Of a DNA stretch of 64,000 nucleotides, positions 46,832 to 60,625 are shown one piece after another. A program made the position numbers and the translations under genes. The notes under the pieces are model-generated. The model saw nothing but the letters and a program-made list of their open reading frames with translations. It was not told the origin of the DNA and searched no databases. Numbering within the stretch: the stretch's first letter is position 1; each line of letters opens with the position of its first letter. This stretch comes from Hymenolepis diminuta (taxonomy: Eukaryota > Platyhelminthes > Cestoda > Cyclophyllidea > Hymenolepididae), in NCBI GenBank assembly GCA_900708905.1, contig CAADRB010000007.1:232146-296145 (forward strand). Reading direction: 5' to 3'.

Positions 46832-47934
46832 TGATAAACTATCCCAATTTAGTATGGTAGCAGGTGAAAGCACATTTCTGAAATCATTCTAATGTGCTCA
46901 ACTCGAATTTTTAAGGGTTGCAAAACGATTAACCGGTTTATCCAAAGGTTGCCCGCAAGTTCAAATCAAATTGATTCAGACCAAGTTTGAAAACTTCTTT
47001 AATCAATGTCATAAATTTTTATTTGAAAATCACATTACTTATTAAATAATGTTTAATAATAAACTCTTAGATAGTTTTTTTAACGTAGCGGCATAAAAAT
47101 TAGTCTAAATACATCATAAAATCAATAATCTGGAATAATTAATACACCAAAATGAGAAAATTATGCTCTTTGAAATGAAAGTCCCATAATCTTCGGAAAC
47201 TTTAGAAATCAATCAGGGACTGGAAGGCTTATTGTTTTCAGTGTAATATTTATTGTAATTGTAATCATCTTCAATTTTACCTGTAACACAACTGAACTCA
47301 CCGTTATGTTGAAGTTATGTGGATATATAATAGGCGGTCAATGTCATGAGTTGTGACCTCAAATTCCTTATAAACTCGATTAATTCTGAATAGGATTTTT
47401 CATATTGATTTCAGGAAAAACAAGACTCACAAAAATTGCGCATAAGGTGATCTAAAAGGTCAGTGACGTTTTAAACAGATAGCAGAATAAGAATTAAAAC
47501 TTTGTATCAGTGGAAAGTGCCTGAAAATTATAAAAAAATAAAAGTTAACAGTAAGGAATCATCCAGGGAGACGAATCTAAATTAGAATATTAAAAATCTA
47601 ACTTATTCCAACGCTGTACTCAATAGCTGCCCAATTTTTATTTGTTAAGTACTGTGGCGGGTTATAATTTTCCAAAGGTCAAGTCTCCTCAAGCTGTCTG
47701 AATCAATTTCGAGCCTATTGACAGGTCGGTCCAATTGCGCGATTAGACAATCCGTTTCATTTTTTTATTGTCCAGGATAATTAATATATTAGGCGAGAGA
47801 GACGGTTCGGCGTATGCAAATGAAGTCAGAGTGTCTTAAGTTATTTAGATTCTAGAACTATTAAGCTCATAACTGTCTCATAAGGAACATAATAAACTTG
47901 CTAATACCTAAACGTTCGAAAACACCATTTTTAT

Positions 47935-48075
47935 AATATGATCTGAGTGAATTCGTGCCCGTGCTGACCACCTGATATAACTGAACAGCTGGTCGTGCCA
48001 CTTAAATTCATCCATATCCTCTAACAGATATGCACAAGCAGATGAGACCAACAAAAGCATGTTAATCGTAACTTT
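47935..48075 (-). repeat. SINE-body repeat fragment
   Basis: 'gagtgaattcgtgcccgtgc', then 'ctgatataactgaacagctggtc', and 'cagatgagaccaacaaaag' matching 12645-12665. Confidence 0.5.
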
Positions 48076-49299
48076 CAACAAATTTCGCTTGTTTAAAACA
48101 AGAGCAACTGGATAATAAACATCTTAAAAAGCAAGTAGTATTTTCATTTCACAGTAAATCTAAACTACTCTCCGTGCGTAAATGAAAAAAATAACTGCAA
48201 AAATTAAACAATTAGCAAATTACTGTTTCATTAAAGAAATAGCCAACTAAATATAAAATACGTTACCTTGAAACGAAATATTTGCATTTCATTTGATTTG
48301 AAATTATTGAAAATTATTTGATTTTTTCCGAATTACTTAAAAATGCTGAAAGTCATTTTAGCATTATCATGGTGAAAATCAACTTTCACTGCAAGTGCTC
48401 ATATTTCGCATTGGTCAACATACTCGTTAAGAAAATTGGAGGTCACGAGTTCTATGCTCATGGATGCACAGTCATTGATTCGGATGGTCATTTTGGTCAT
48501 CAGCAGAGGTTCCAGAGTGCCTTTCCATGACTAAAAAAAAGTGTTCCTGATATTGTCGTTATTCATCTAGTGAAGTAGGCATTCAAGATTAACCTGAACA
48601 AAAACACTTTTTACTGTCGAACTGGAGTAGTAATGGAACCAACTGCAATTAGAAACTTTGTAATTTTAAAATAAATAATCGTTACTACTTTAAATTATGA
48701 AGCATGATATGGGGAATAGAAAACGACTTTTATTATACTGAGAAGTCTATAAGTAGGAAAGTGAAAATACATGTTAAAATATGATTTCAATTTAAAATTT
48801 TCGTGATTTGAAAATTTAACTATTCGGATAATTAAAAATCGGCTTCCCATATCGATAATGTTATTAACAAAGTAAACATTACTTTCAAAAATGAATGGTA
48901 TACCTATTACTATACTTTTTTCTACGTCTTTTTGTTTTATAAACATACCGTTTGCTAATCAAGATTCAGAGCCATGTAAATGTGACAGCCATAAACAAAT
49001 ACTTTCTTGACGAAACATTCCTTGATGGTTGAATAAAAGTTTTCATTTTTTAGATGTTTGTGTCAATCAAGAGAAAAAATATTTTATCACTGAAGTAACG
49101 AGAAGAAGAAGAAGCTCAGTTATTTAAGCTGTTTCTCTGATATTCACAGATGCATATTAATATAATGATATAACTACATCCACTCAGATCCAAAAGGGAG
49201 ATATGAGAAGATCTGTTTTAGGAAAAAAGTGGATGTCAATCAGCAGAAAGGGATTGACTTTCCGAGTAACTGATACTCGCAACAGTTGGTGAGATTTCA

Positions 49300-49430
49300 T
49301 TCCCAGACTCAAGCCTGGAAACCAAATAATCGTTAATCTAGTGCATGAGGGATGAAGCCTGCGAATTTCATTCAGGTGCTCAAAAATAATCGATTCGGAT
49401 TTCCTACCTACCAATCGAAGGGCCGTAAAT
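49300..49430 (+). repeat. Dispersed repeat family R4, copy
   Basis: 'gtgcatgagggatgaagcct', 'gcgaatttcattcaggtgc' and 'aatcgattcggatttccta' align with 14455-14560 and 16745-16820. Confidence 0.65.
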
Positions 49431-52400
49431 TTAATACTCTTCATCTGAACGTAGAGAACTGTAAAACAGTCCAATATGTAGTAGAGGATCTATTATAAGC
49501 AGAAAACAAAGTAAGGACATGACTAAATGAATTCACGTCCGTGACTTTCAGAGCTTATTGACAAGTTTATAAATTTTCATGTTTGGTCAACTATTTAAAT
49601 TGTGTTTTTCTTCAAATGGCCAGATAATAAGGTATGTTTAGAGCTAACCAAGTTAAGCATGGTAAAGTTAACTGTAGTCTATCAGCAATGTACCACGAGT
49701 TAAGGTAATGATCAGGAAAAAAATTGATTTATTTGAATTTACAATTTAGAACTGTCTAGATATGAGCGGAGTAGTAGGCGTCAATTTACAGTCACACAGG
49801 CAAGAGTGGCTTAATTTCTTGTGACAAGAAATGTAAATTAATTCCACTTAGAAGAAACAAGTTCTTTCTGATTTGCATCAATTTGCAGGGAATAACCTTC
49901 AATGAAAATTATCAAATTATCATTTTCTGGCTGTAAGTAGGTTCCGAATGAAAGAAGGCGTTCCCAGTAAGGCTTAAAATGCACCTCTCATTTTGGCAAT
50001 ACAAACAGAAACCCCAAAAATCCGGCACTTCTTGCGACTTATCGTGAAGCTAACTATTTATGGCTATAAACCTGAAGTATTAAGGTTATTAAAGACCATC
50101 CCAGTATCGCCAAATCTAGGGTGTCAAGAAGTCAGAAGAGAAACCAAATGTTGAAGTGTTAAGTCTAGTGGCCACTAGAATGATCTAGGTTCACAGATCC
50201 AGAGGAGAGAAAAATGAAGCGCTATAACTTTAAGACATTTGTTATTGCATGTCACAATGGAAAATTTACAAGTTCTAATGATGGATTAAGATTAAACAAA
50301 TAAAATGACAAGATAGGCCTGGAAGGGATGAAATAGGGATATTTACATAGAGTAGCTAATGAACTCAGAACATCAAGAGTGTTGCTTTATTTTAATATTT
50401 TAAACAATAAATTAACCTCTTTATCGAAGGGGATTTAATTCATTTTGCAATATAAAATGTTTCAAAACTCAATTCTCATGATTATATCCCTGAATGGTCC
50501 TGAAATCCGTTCCTGATCAGTTGGTTTAATCGAATAATAAGTTATGCAACGTTTGTTTTAATCGACTTTGACCTCCTATATTTTGTTAAGAAAGTAAGAT
50601 TTATTTGGTGAACTATCCAATGGTTGAATAACATTTTCTCATATTTGCACAATATCCGAAATAATTTAATTGGAGATTATTCATTAAGGCCCAGAGAAAA
50701 CTTAAATTAAACTTTCTATTAACAGAACATATCAATTCCATTAGCATCCATTTTAGGAGGTATCAATTTAAGATGGAGGAAGACTAACTAGACTAGTGCT
50801 TCTTCCAAATACATGAACTCAGTGACTATAAGATTGGAATGTCACAGGTGACAGCGCATGACAGTAGGAAGGAGCAACGATAATAGATAAATCAATAAAC
50901 CGCTTAAAGGCCAGAAGACGAGTCATAGATACAAATTTGTAAAGAGGGCAATAAGTTAAATGAAAAAAATCGATAACAGAAACCTTAAATATGGACTGAA
51001 ATTTCAAAAAAATACACCGAAAAAATATCACATATAATAAGGCTTTAACGCAAGGCGATATGATAACGCCGGTGAGATGTGACATCGGTCTACGGAGGCA
51101 GGTCATATATAACAACAAACCAAATGTCTTTCAGAATGAGCAAATTACTAAAAATGAATGATTAACACCATTAAATCACCTCAGGTTGATATAATATTTT
51201 ATTAATTATAGATAATGCTGCTTGATTTCTTTAATATTTTTTATCAATGAAGTGTGATTAGAACACATATAACGTAAAGTTTCAAATAAAATTTAAATTG
51301 TATTTAACCATTCACATACAGATTCTTATGCCACTCGAGCTCTTTATCATAGAACCTGTGACCTTGAGTTTTCAATCGTGGTTCTTTGCATCTATCTGAG
51401 AATGTGTTCATTGAATGGTTCTTTCCTATCTTTGCGCATTAATAATTGATTTCTAAACTTTATAGTTTACTGAAATGTCCAGAAGATCCTCATTCACGCT
51501 GTTAATTTAACTTCTCATTTGTTTATTGAATATCTGACTCATCAAAAGGGTTTTCAAGTGTTCGAGACAAAATTACAGAGACAAACGAAAGTGTGGAGAA
51601 ACTCAGTTTGGATTTGCGACTTCAGTATGATCTTCACCTAAACAAGTTTAATTTCTCTTTTCAACTACATCGTCAATTCAGAAATGAAATATGCTGATTC
51701 CTTAACACTTTCCTCTGTAATAGTGTTATTATTTTTTGTGTAAATGCATTTATTATTATTCATTTATTTCTTTCTGTTACGGCGATTAAGCATAAACAGA
51801 ATTGTGAATATTCATTGGCGTACAATTTCACATTCAAACGACACTACAGACCCATCTAACAAGAAAAACAAATTATTCACTTTTTTGTTATACACATATG
51901 CAGCTTTGTTTATTTTAGTGTCCAAAAACTCAAGGCATCGGAATATTACAGTATCAATGTAAGTGAGTTCTCGCTTACGCTCAACTTAAAGATTAATTGC
52001 ATATTATTCTTCTACAATTCTTCTGTAAAATTTGCTGCAAAGTACTATATTTTATTAAAAAAAAGTTTTAAATTATAAAGAGTTATAAAGAAACAAATAC
52101 CTCTTCCTTAGCTCGGGTTTCAGAGTCATATTAAAAAAACAAAAACGTTAATGATTGAAAGAAGAAACTTTTACAAGAAATGCTATTATTGAACATATAT
52201 ACAATTTTTATTGTTATTAAATAATGTCACGTATTCCTTTATGCTAAAAAGGGTTTATGCACTTTGTCTGGTCTATTTAAACAACGGGTCTACCTAAGGG
52301 GACGTATTGCATTCAATACTACGTTTATGGAGAGGGAGAAAAAACTTCAGTCTTAAAACCAGCCCGGCATCTTATATCATCCGGAATACTTTTTGCAGCT

Positions 52401-54319
52401 TTAAATGATTCTCACGGCTTGAAATATTTGATCAAGAGCTTAGCTTTGAAGATGACTGGACAAAGATGCCAGTAGATGCCAATTTTCAAACGAGTGAAGG
52501 TGTGCAATTGTATTTCCGCAATCTTACATTTCACAAACCTGTTCAGATTTAATAGACAACAGAGAACTTCGCCAAACCTTATTATCAATTGAATTACTTT
52601 TCTGTTGCCGAAAATTATTGAATTAAAACAATATTAAACTTAATTATTCGAGTTAGTAGATCCTTTTGCACTTAAATCAACTCTAACTGCTAAAAAGTTA
52701 CAGTTTTCCAGTTAGGGAGTTCCTGTTTACGTCCAAGTTAAAATTGTAAATGAGTATATTCTTTGTAGTTTATTAGTAAATTCCCTCGCAGAAAATTTTT
52801 GTTTTCCGTTCTGAATAAATACATTCTAGCCACAAATTTACACTGTTATAATAAACGGATAAAAAGGAATTTGAGTTTTCTTATTTTAATAGATGGTTTC
52901 AAAATGCATCAAATCAACAATTGCCTGACCTATCACTATTTAACAAAATAAAAATTTTGACTCAGCTTTAAAATTTTAATCTGATTATAGAATAAGCTTT
53001 GAAAATCTGTGCTGATCAGCATTTATTTGGTAAGTGGAACGGTTTTATCATATATCGATTGTAAATGAAAGCCACCTCATAAATATGATCTGTAAGTCGT
53101 TGAATGTGTAAATAAATGTCCACAAACTTTCTTCAAAGAAAATTTGTGGATATAAAGTATTTTTTGGTATTAATTTCGGAACCCTAATTAAGCTTGACAA
53201 ATTAGCCAGTTTCAAACTTTTAGAGTTCCGCTCTTTGAGGGACACTGGAATCTAATACCAAATAAAGCCACTTTAGGAGCCAGATCCAGTTAGGCTAGAT
53301 ACTCCCTGATGGAGTTTTGGAACTTCCTTGCGCTGGTGTGAGAAGACCAAAAGTTTGGATACATTTCTATTGAATAATTTGAAATGAATGGGATGAAAAA
53401 GGAGGAGTTGGGAGAAGAGAAGAAGCGTCAGTACTGAACGAGAACAGTGCGAATTGCGTGGAATAGGCAAATTGAAGTAATTAAGAGATTTTGCGTTCTT
53501 CTAGCAATTAACAGCTAGAGCTGTATACAGCACCTAGAGAGACTGCGCAGGCCTACGAATCAGCATGCGCAAGTAATACAAGATCATTAGGTCTTACATA
53601 AACTTACAAAGATTAATATTATCAGATTTCACTTTAAGTAAACTTCAGTGAGCACTTCTATGTTTAAAATACCTTCACCAGTTTCATTTACCCAGAAATT
53701 CAGGAACCAAATCATGAAAACTGAGCTTCGAGATGTTTGGTTATTACAAATTTAATTATACCTCTAAATTAAATTCCTTCTCACCAAATAGTAAAAATCC
53801 TTTCGCTTTAACATGCATTCGGACGCTTTCCCATGTTTGAAATTCGAAGAATATTTCGGCATTTCTATGGAGTAAAATAATAATAACTACCAAATGATTT
53901 CAGAAGACGGCAGGAGATTGGCTAGAGTGACCATCCACAAGAAGCATTACTAAAGTGTTCATATTAGGTGTTAAGTCATCCTGTAATAACTACACAGTAC
54001 AAACCACCAAGTAGATATCCATTAATTCGTAACTATTTGACTAGTAAGCCGATCAGGCAAAAAATGTTATTTTTCTTTAACTGTCAGGAAATGATCGAAC
54101 ACTCTTCCACTTGCACTATTATTTCCATGGCGATTCAATGAACTTTAATCATGGGTTGGTATCCGAACACATCACATTGTGCAACATTTCCGTATACGGT
54201 GGAAAGGAAGCTCAATTACAATGAAGTCAGGATGTTAAGGGTGATACTTTATTTGAACTCTTGAAGCATTATATTGCCCAATTTCTCACTTTGTAATACT
54301 AAACGTTTGAGAGCGCAAT

Positions 54320-55030
54320 TTTAATGATCCGATCTCTATATTTCTGCATGTGAGTTCATTTCCACGAAATTCAGAATTTTATGACACTTTGACTCGTTTA
54401 TGTTTTCCCAGCCATGAGTAAGTTGATGTGACTTGCGAAGCCATTTTAAATATAGCGTAGAATTCACTTTCCTACCCGTTGTCATGAAATTTGAAGGAAG
54501 AGCATATTCCGATATCTGACTTTGTATCACATTTCGAACTAAAGAGCATGTGATCTGTCAATGACTTTAGTACAAAAATGCACTTTATAATGCTCCTCAC
54601 TAGCTAAAAGGTCTATTGGACTCATATACCTTATTTTTGCCTGTTTGAGAAATAAATTCAAGATTGAGTTCATTATTATTTTCAGTAATTCCCATTTTAT
54701 CTCCTATTACTCACTACAAAACAAAATACTTTCCAAATTTTATCTGTGAGGAAGTATCTAAGCACGGAGGATGGTAATATATCCCAAACTAGATTAAAGA
54801 CTCACTACATCTAATCTACTTCACACAGCCAGTAAAGTTTACTCTTTCTGTCCTAATGTTTCAAAATTAAAAAATTTGACTCCCAGGTTCGTGAGTGGGT
54901 TCACATTCGCTATTTTCACTGGTTATTAATCGGGTATTGAATTCTGAGATTGATCATACCATGTAGATATACATATCCTCTTGTGATGGTTACAAGCATG
55001 TGGTTGATGCTAGACGTGATGCTTTCAACG
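54320..55030 (-). repeat. Two SINE-body fragments
   Basis: First at 54320-54420: 'gatccgatctctatatttc', then 'gtgagttcatttccacgaaattc'. Second at 54880-55030: 'gactcccaggttcgtgagtg', then 'ggttcacattcgctattttc' and 'attgaattctgagattg'. A linker-like 'gtatctaagcacggagg' precedes the second at 54750. Both are strongly diverged. Confidence 0.5.
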
Positions 55031-56519
55031 TGGTAGAGATCACTATAGTTGTTTCAAATATTGCAATTAATGCTTAATTTTTAGCAGGCTTAATCTTATT
55101 CAGTAAGTTAAATGCTCACAGATAGTTGATTTTCTAAAGCTGAAGGCATAATTATCTTTTATTTTTATTCTATTAATCTATGATTTAAATAAAACTCGGA
55201 TAAAGCTCCTGACAACGTACAAAGTTAATACATGTTAGTATTTTCGCCAAGATGCACATTCACAATTAAACCAGAAGTACATATTGATAGAAAGATGAAA
55301 CAACTCTTTGTCCTGCACAGGAAGTAAAACATCGTGGAGAAACATGTCAGATAACATAATGACGAGTTCAACCACAAGTTACCGATTGGTTTACTGCCAA
55401 ACGGGACATGAATTTCAAATACTATCACTAATTGTTTCAGTTTTCTCCAGCCCACTGCAACGCAGTTCAATGCTTAAAATTTGCCAAGTAAAGGCACTAA
55501 ATGTCTTAGAGAGTTTACACTTTTGTACTTTCTCTCACAAAGATCATGGCAGCAGTAACTAGACTTTTAAATTGATTGTGCATTTGCTGGAAATAAGATG
55601 CATGTTTGTCTTTTTGATTTGTACCGTTAGAAGGTGACAACGAGAATGAGAAAGATGTTAATTATAATCTCATTTGTGGCCTCCCTATTTAGAACCTCAA
55701 TCTTAAAGAATCCATCACCTGAGAAATAAACTTTCAGTTCGCTAATACAGAATCTAGCAAAGAGCATCTGAGATTTTGGTGTAGTTTACTAGATCTTCAC
55801 TTGACCTCTAATTTACTTATTACTTAGAGCTTATAGAAATTGTTTTAAGATGGTGACTTCGTCCGTGTAGAATGTTGGATTTTTCAAATAGCTAGAGCAC
55901 AGATGAACGCCAGTCCTATACGAAGAACAAACGTGTATATTCTAATCTAGAATATGAAAGTATTATTTACCTTGAATTTACATCGCTTATATTTAGAATA
56001 TTTGCACCAAATGCTACAAAATTCATTAAGAGGGAGTGCGAAATGATCATGCATCCGCTGTATGCAATTTATTTACATTTATGTTTAAACTCTCATTAAA
56101 ATTCAGTCTCTCTGCACAAACACACGGGCAATGGACCAAGAAGCAGTCAGAGCCGAGATGACTGTCATGTGCCAATAGAAAGGGAAGAAAATTTACATAT
56201 TGTTTTGTGCGTGTTTAATGATTATATGTTTGTAAATTTAGCGAGCTTTTCACTTATTTGTGGCATAATTTTTTGGTTTGTTTATAATAATATGGAAATA
56301 TATTTACTTAGAGATAATATGAACTTACTACCGAACCTAGGATATAAGTATTAAACATTGGAGCAATCAAACTTGACGCAGTGAACTATATGAAGTAAGT
56401 TTAAAACGGATAATTTGGTGAATTTAGATTGAAAAATTTCCCGGTCATTATGAGGCAGGAAAAAGTATTGCGCTATTTCACCATACCACAAAACTTCCTA
56501 TTAACTAATATTGAACAGT

Positions 56520-56640
56520 GCGATTGACCATTCATAACACTGAATGTGCACGATGAACATCGATCTCTTGACTTCTGAATGGGCCTACGTGATAGGTGAC
56601 AAGTGAGCCTCCGGTGGACAAATAAAGTAAATCGTAAAAT
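56520..56640 (+). repeat. Dispersed repeat family R3, copy 3
   Basis: 'gattgaccattcataac', 'acgatgaacatcgatctcttg' and 'gtgacaagtgagcctcc', alignable with 31290-31400. Confidence 0.6.
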
Positions 56641-58244
56641 GTATTATGGGCATTTCCTTAGAACAAGTGGATACGTAGCTATAATTGAGGGGAAACAATT
56701 TGGGAAAGTTTAGAGAGTTGGGGTTTTTACTTTCTCTTCCCAACTCGGAAGAGACCTTTTGAAGAACCTCACATTTAATCCAGTGTCAAAATTGAAGATG
56801 ACATTCCGATATGTGGTGTTTCAATTCTTTTCGTTAATATAATTCATAGCAACTGGAGAGTGGGAAATTTTACCATTGCCGTAACCTCTTAAGCAGTGCA
56901 AGGCATTGCATACTATTCTTAATAAAACTTCAGTTTTTAACTGGAATTCTTTTGGGATGTGTGAATTACGCGTTTAGAGATAGAAATCGACATTGCTGAC
57001 TATTCTATCCCTAACCGCCCGGTCAGACCATTGTCTTGATTAGTTGTTTCCTATAAGTATGGGTTTATATAAGCTTTACTTAAGTACTTATTCAAGTCCA
57101 TCAAGTTTCCTTTGTTTGTAATGAGTCATGCCTCAGTTGAGTGATGTCACTATCTCTTATCAAGACACCTTATCAACTATCCACTGCAAAATCATAAACG
57201 ACCTTGAAAACTACTTTTTAATCAACAAGTACCTGAGATGATAAACACATGGACTTATGATAACAGCATTTCATCAAATGCACTAATTTTTACTAGATCA
57301 ATTGAAGGAAAATATATGATTTGATTATAAGAACTAGTTACTTATTAAATTTAAAATACGAAGGATGGTGAAAAGTTTCAACGATTAGCTTTTTTCTACT
57401 CGCTTTAATACTCGTTGTATTTATCGTTTTTTATTGGAGCACAGGTTCATCCAGTTTCAGGAAACCATAAGACAGAAAATTAGCACAAGATTCGCTTAAA
57501 ACTTTTAATAAAATGCTAACGATAATATTTTTAATATCGATGATATGGCCTACAAATAAATACAAAATAATGAACGCTGCCTCCCTAGGTGTTTTACCTC
57601 TATTTTCGACAATTTTAGTATCCGTATTTTGGTCCTCCTAAGTTTTATTTTTATCCATAATGCAGATTATATCAGGCACCAAGATCTAACAGATTGCTAT
57701 AGAGTGCTTGAAATAGTTGATGGAAATTTGGTATTTAAACTGTGAAGTTCTTATTCAGGGCTTGATTTCGATTAATGTATCCTTGGTGAAAATGTGAATT
57801 TTTTCTTTCTGCATAAAAAAATAAATCAAAAGGCTTCTGAAGGTTATGGGATAGACTCAAGCCCTTTTCTCCTGAGTATGCCTGGAAATTTTAATCTCGC
57901 TGTTTCAGCGACCTTGGCCAGGTGACATAAATGCCGCTCATAACATTAGCACAATTAAATATGGAACTATGTCTATTATGTTACAAATCCTTCAGTAGTT
58001 TCGTCTACTTTGACTTATCTGTAAGAAGATGTAAATTAATCAAAGTTATTATTACGGAAAAATTTTGTGATTTTTGTGCCAAACAACCGAAATCGGTTAA
58101 CAGACTAGGGGACGGAACCAAAAAATTATTTGAAGCAAAATCAAGATATCATAGAGTCTTATTCATTTGATTTTTGGGTTCAGGTTGTACAATGTATACT
58201 AAATAGATTATTTACATTCCGGATTTCAAATTCCATAAATGACT

Positions 58245-58440
58245 GATTACAGCAATCGCTTATCTACGATGTCCAGTGCTTATTGACTCTTTTTTATCAA
58301 AAAGAGTCAGCCTCACCACTTCATTTCTTCTAGTGATTGAGAAAATAAACGAACTCACAGGATTTTCAGCAGTCTACAGCCTTAACACAGCAGAGATGAG
58401 ATGGTAAAAATTCTACGGCAGCAGAAATCCATAAGCTGTA
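58245..58440 (-). repeat. SINE-body repeat copy, subfamily b
   Basis: 'cgatgtccagtgcttattgac', then 'caccacttcatttcttct' and 'gagatggtaaaaattctacgg', as in the 18845 and 21270 copies. 'gactctttttta' at 58285 forms a short internal palindrome with 'aaaaagagtc'. Confidence 0.55.
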
Positions 58441-58960
58441 TTCACTCAAGTTTAACAAATAGATTAATCAAAGTAGTTAACTGTTCTCGACTATTGGGAA
58501 GTTCAAATGGATCATGATGCCATGACTAATCACAGAATGAAATCAACCGGTCAACAAGCTTTGAATATCATGGACCTAATTTCACACATGATCGTGGGAG
58601 TTAAATCACAAGACTTTTGGTGCGAACCCTCGGTTCCAGCGCTCTCTCCCTCTTTCCTCACCTTGTTCTTCGCCCCGTCCTTTTTTATCGTTTTCCCATA
58701 CCCTCTCTCTCTCGAATTTTATTGACTCACCGTCGACTAAATGTTCTTGATCTCTGGAAACACTTTATCTGGCGCTATCAGCGTCCGTCAGCTTTAACTG
58801 TCATTCACAACAATATTCTGCATTTTCTCCTATTGAACTATTTTTGCAGTTATTTTCCAACATTTTTACTTAGTTTCTAAATAGTGGCCTATAGTACCAG
58901 GCATCTCAATTATTGAACATCATAACATTTCAATTCCACATTATTCAAGTATTTGAATAG

Positions 58961-58995
58961 ATATATTTCGATATATATACATATATATATATATT
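58961..58995. repeat. (AT)n microsatellite
   Basis: Alternating AT run with two interruptions, immediately before R2 copy 3. Confidence 0.8.
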
Positions 58996-59039
58996 GAGTA
59001 AACGGAGATTGCGGAGTTCTGCTTGCTTAAAATTTTTAT

Positions 59040-59362
59040 GCATCTCACCTCTGCTGTCATTTGAGGAAAAACTATTTGAAGTGGCATTCTTGATTAAACA
59101 CCAGTAAGAGATTGACACCATAGACAAGCATTTGCTGCAATCAGTCATTCATGAAACTTGAATTTTGGTAATATCAACAACTCAGTTAGCATACCTTATG
59201 TAATCCGAAACCAAAAATCAAATGACGTAAGACTCTTTGTAATCTTGACGTTGCTCTCAGCATCTTTTTGGTCCTCTCCACTTATTATTTATTGGACTTT
59301 CTGTTAACGAGCTATAGTTGCTTCCCGCAATTAATAATAGGGTAATTTTTTGTATCACCATA
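59040..59362 (+). repeat. Dispersed module R2, copy 3
   Basis: 'ctatttgaagtggcattcttgattaaac', in pieces, 'caccatagacaagcatttgc', 'catgaaacttgaattttgg', 'ccgaaaccaaaaatcaaatg', 'atcttgacgttgctct' and 'taattttttgtatcacc' match the 22650 copy. It stops about 20 bp before the mariner at 59382. Confidence 0.75.
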
Positions 59363-59381
59363 GATATATACAAGATGAGTA

Positions 59382-60625
59382 AGGCATTTGTGGACACTTT
59401 ACGCACTTTAGAAAAACAGAGAATGAAACTGTTAATTTTTTGCAACAAAACAAATAAACATGGTAGCCATTAGCCTAGGTTTTATTCATGTATCCTCCTT
59501 CGACTTCTATCACCTACTCAATCCGAGTCCAAAAGCGCAACTGAAAGCTTTCGTCAGGTGGTCTTTATTCATATCCTCCATTGCTCGAGCTATTGTTTCC
59601 GTCGTAGAAGGGGATTTGGTATTATATAGATGCTTATTGACTTCGTTTTGAACCACGAACCTTCGCACATGTAATAATCCAAAGGATTAAGGTCTGGTGA
59701 GTAGGTACAAGGCAGCCATAAGTTTGGTGTGACATGATGATGATGATCGTGTGTTTCGAGAGTTTTAAGGGGATGCAGCCGAATCTTGTTAGAAAACATA
59801 GTGTCTTTCATTGGCTATGCTGTTTATTCAAGGCACCTTGACAATAATGGTTTGAAGAGTCTCCACATAGGCATCCACATCTGTATTGACTCTAAAACCC
59901 TGTGGAAAAATGGAGGAGTCATGATGTGCCCCTCCCTAACTACTAACATCACCGAAGATCATCACTGTTGCTTGCTGGAAACAGTTGGAACTTCAGTGAG
60001 GTCCTCTCCACCCCCTCCACATAGTCACCTATCATTTCTGAGATTAACTTTTTCATCCTGGTGGAAGTTTTCTGGTTGGAGAAAAACCAAAGACACTGTT
60101 GTTCTTCTGGATGCTTCAATTTGCTTAAGAATCGTTTTACACACATTAAACGACTCTTTTGAGTTATTTTTGTCAACATCAACTGACCCCGCCTAAGAAC
60201 GTGTGAGATTTGTATCCAAGGTCTTGATGAACAACATTCCTTATTGTTCCTTCAGACATTTGAAGATGTTTGGCAAGATGTGGCGCATTGACTTCCCTTG
60301 ATTTTCGTTCATTATGCCATGAACTCTCTTCACAAACTCAGGTGTTCTGAATGAATCGGCAGAGCATTGACAATGCTGTTTTCTCTTGCTCACGGCGGTC
60401 AATTCATCTCCATTGTTTTCATTCAACAACTCCTTTCTAACTTTGGAACCGAAAGATGTGGCGACTTTAGGAAACCGTGCGATTTTTAAATTGCTGCATT
60501 TCACTTTAATAGACACCATTACAGAGTGCCTTTTCATTTCATAATTATGAGATCTTCTGACATAAAAATGCGTAAATTATTATCGGGTTATTTCAAATTA
60601 CAAAATATAAATGTCCTCAAATACC
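59382..60625 (-). mobile_element. Second mariner-type transposon, different branch, dead copy
   Basis: About 1.24 kb with recognisable inverted ends: 'aaggcatttgtggacacttt' at 59381 against 'aaggtatttgaggacattta' read on minus from 60627. The left flank is TA; the right flank has decayed (TG). It carries a broken transposase on minus. Termini and protein both differ from the mariner at 45559, so the two belong to separate subfamilies. Confidence 0.87.
59590..60537 (-). pseudogene. Mariner-type transposase, degraded (second branch)
   Basis: Minus-strand pieces in order. 60537-60241 is a DNA-binding N-terminus (FGSKVRKELL, SKRKQHCQCS, TPEFVKRVHGIMNENQGKS). 60182-59949 is the start of the catalytic core (RFLSKLKHPEEQQCLWFFS). 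The next piece contains EGHIMTPPFFHRVL followed by a frame change. 59811-59590 is the end, with TPNLWLPCTYSPDLNPLDYY. The first catalytic block reads FFSNQK where active relatives have S-D-E-K, so the Asp is lost. The second block (QDSAAS) keeps its Asp but is preceded by a TAA. The final D follows 35 residues later in this decayed copy. SPDLNPLDYY places it in a mariner/Tc1 branch other than DD34D, possibly DD37D/maT-like, not certain. Confidence 0.88.

Larger units (their letters stand above)
46832..59039. other. Intergenic, repeat-derived; no gene recognised
   Basis: AT-rich. SINE-body fragments lie at about 47935-48075, 49520-49600, 54320-54420, 54880-55030 and 58245-58440. An R4 copy lies at 49300-49430, an R3 copy at 56520-56640 and an AT tract at 58961-58995. 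Short open frames (for example 55225-55562 on both strands and 58507-58880) show no known domain. Confidence 0.45.

Noticed and set aside
55225..55562. Overlapping frames on both strands
   Set aside because: Neither shows a recognised domain; mutual shadows in AT-rich DNA.
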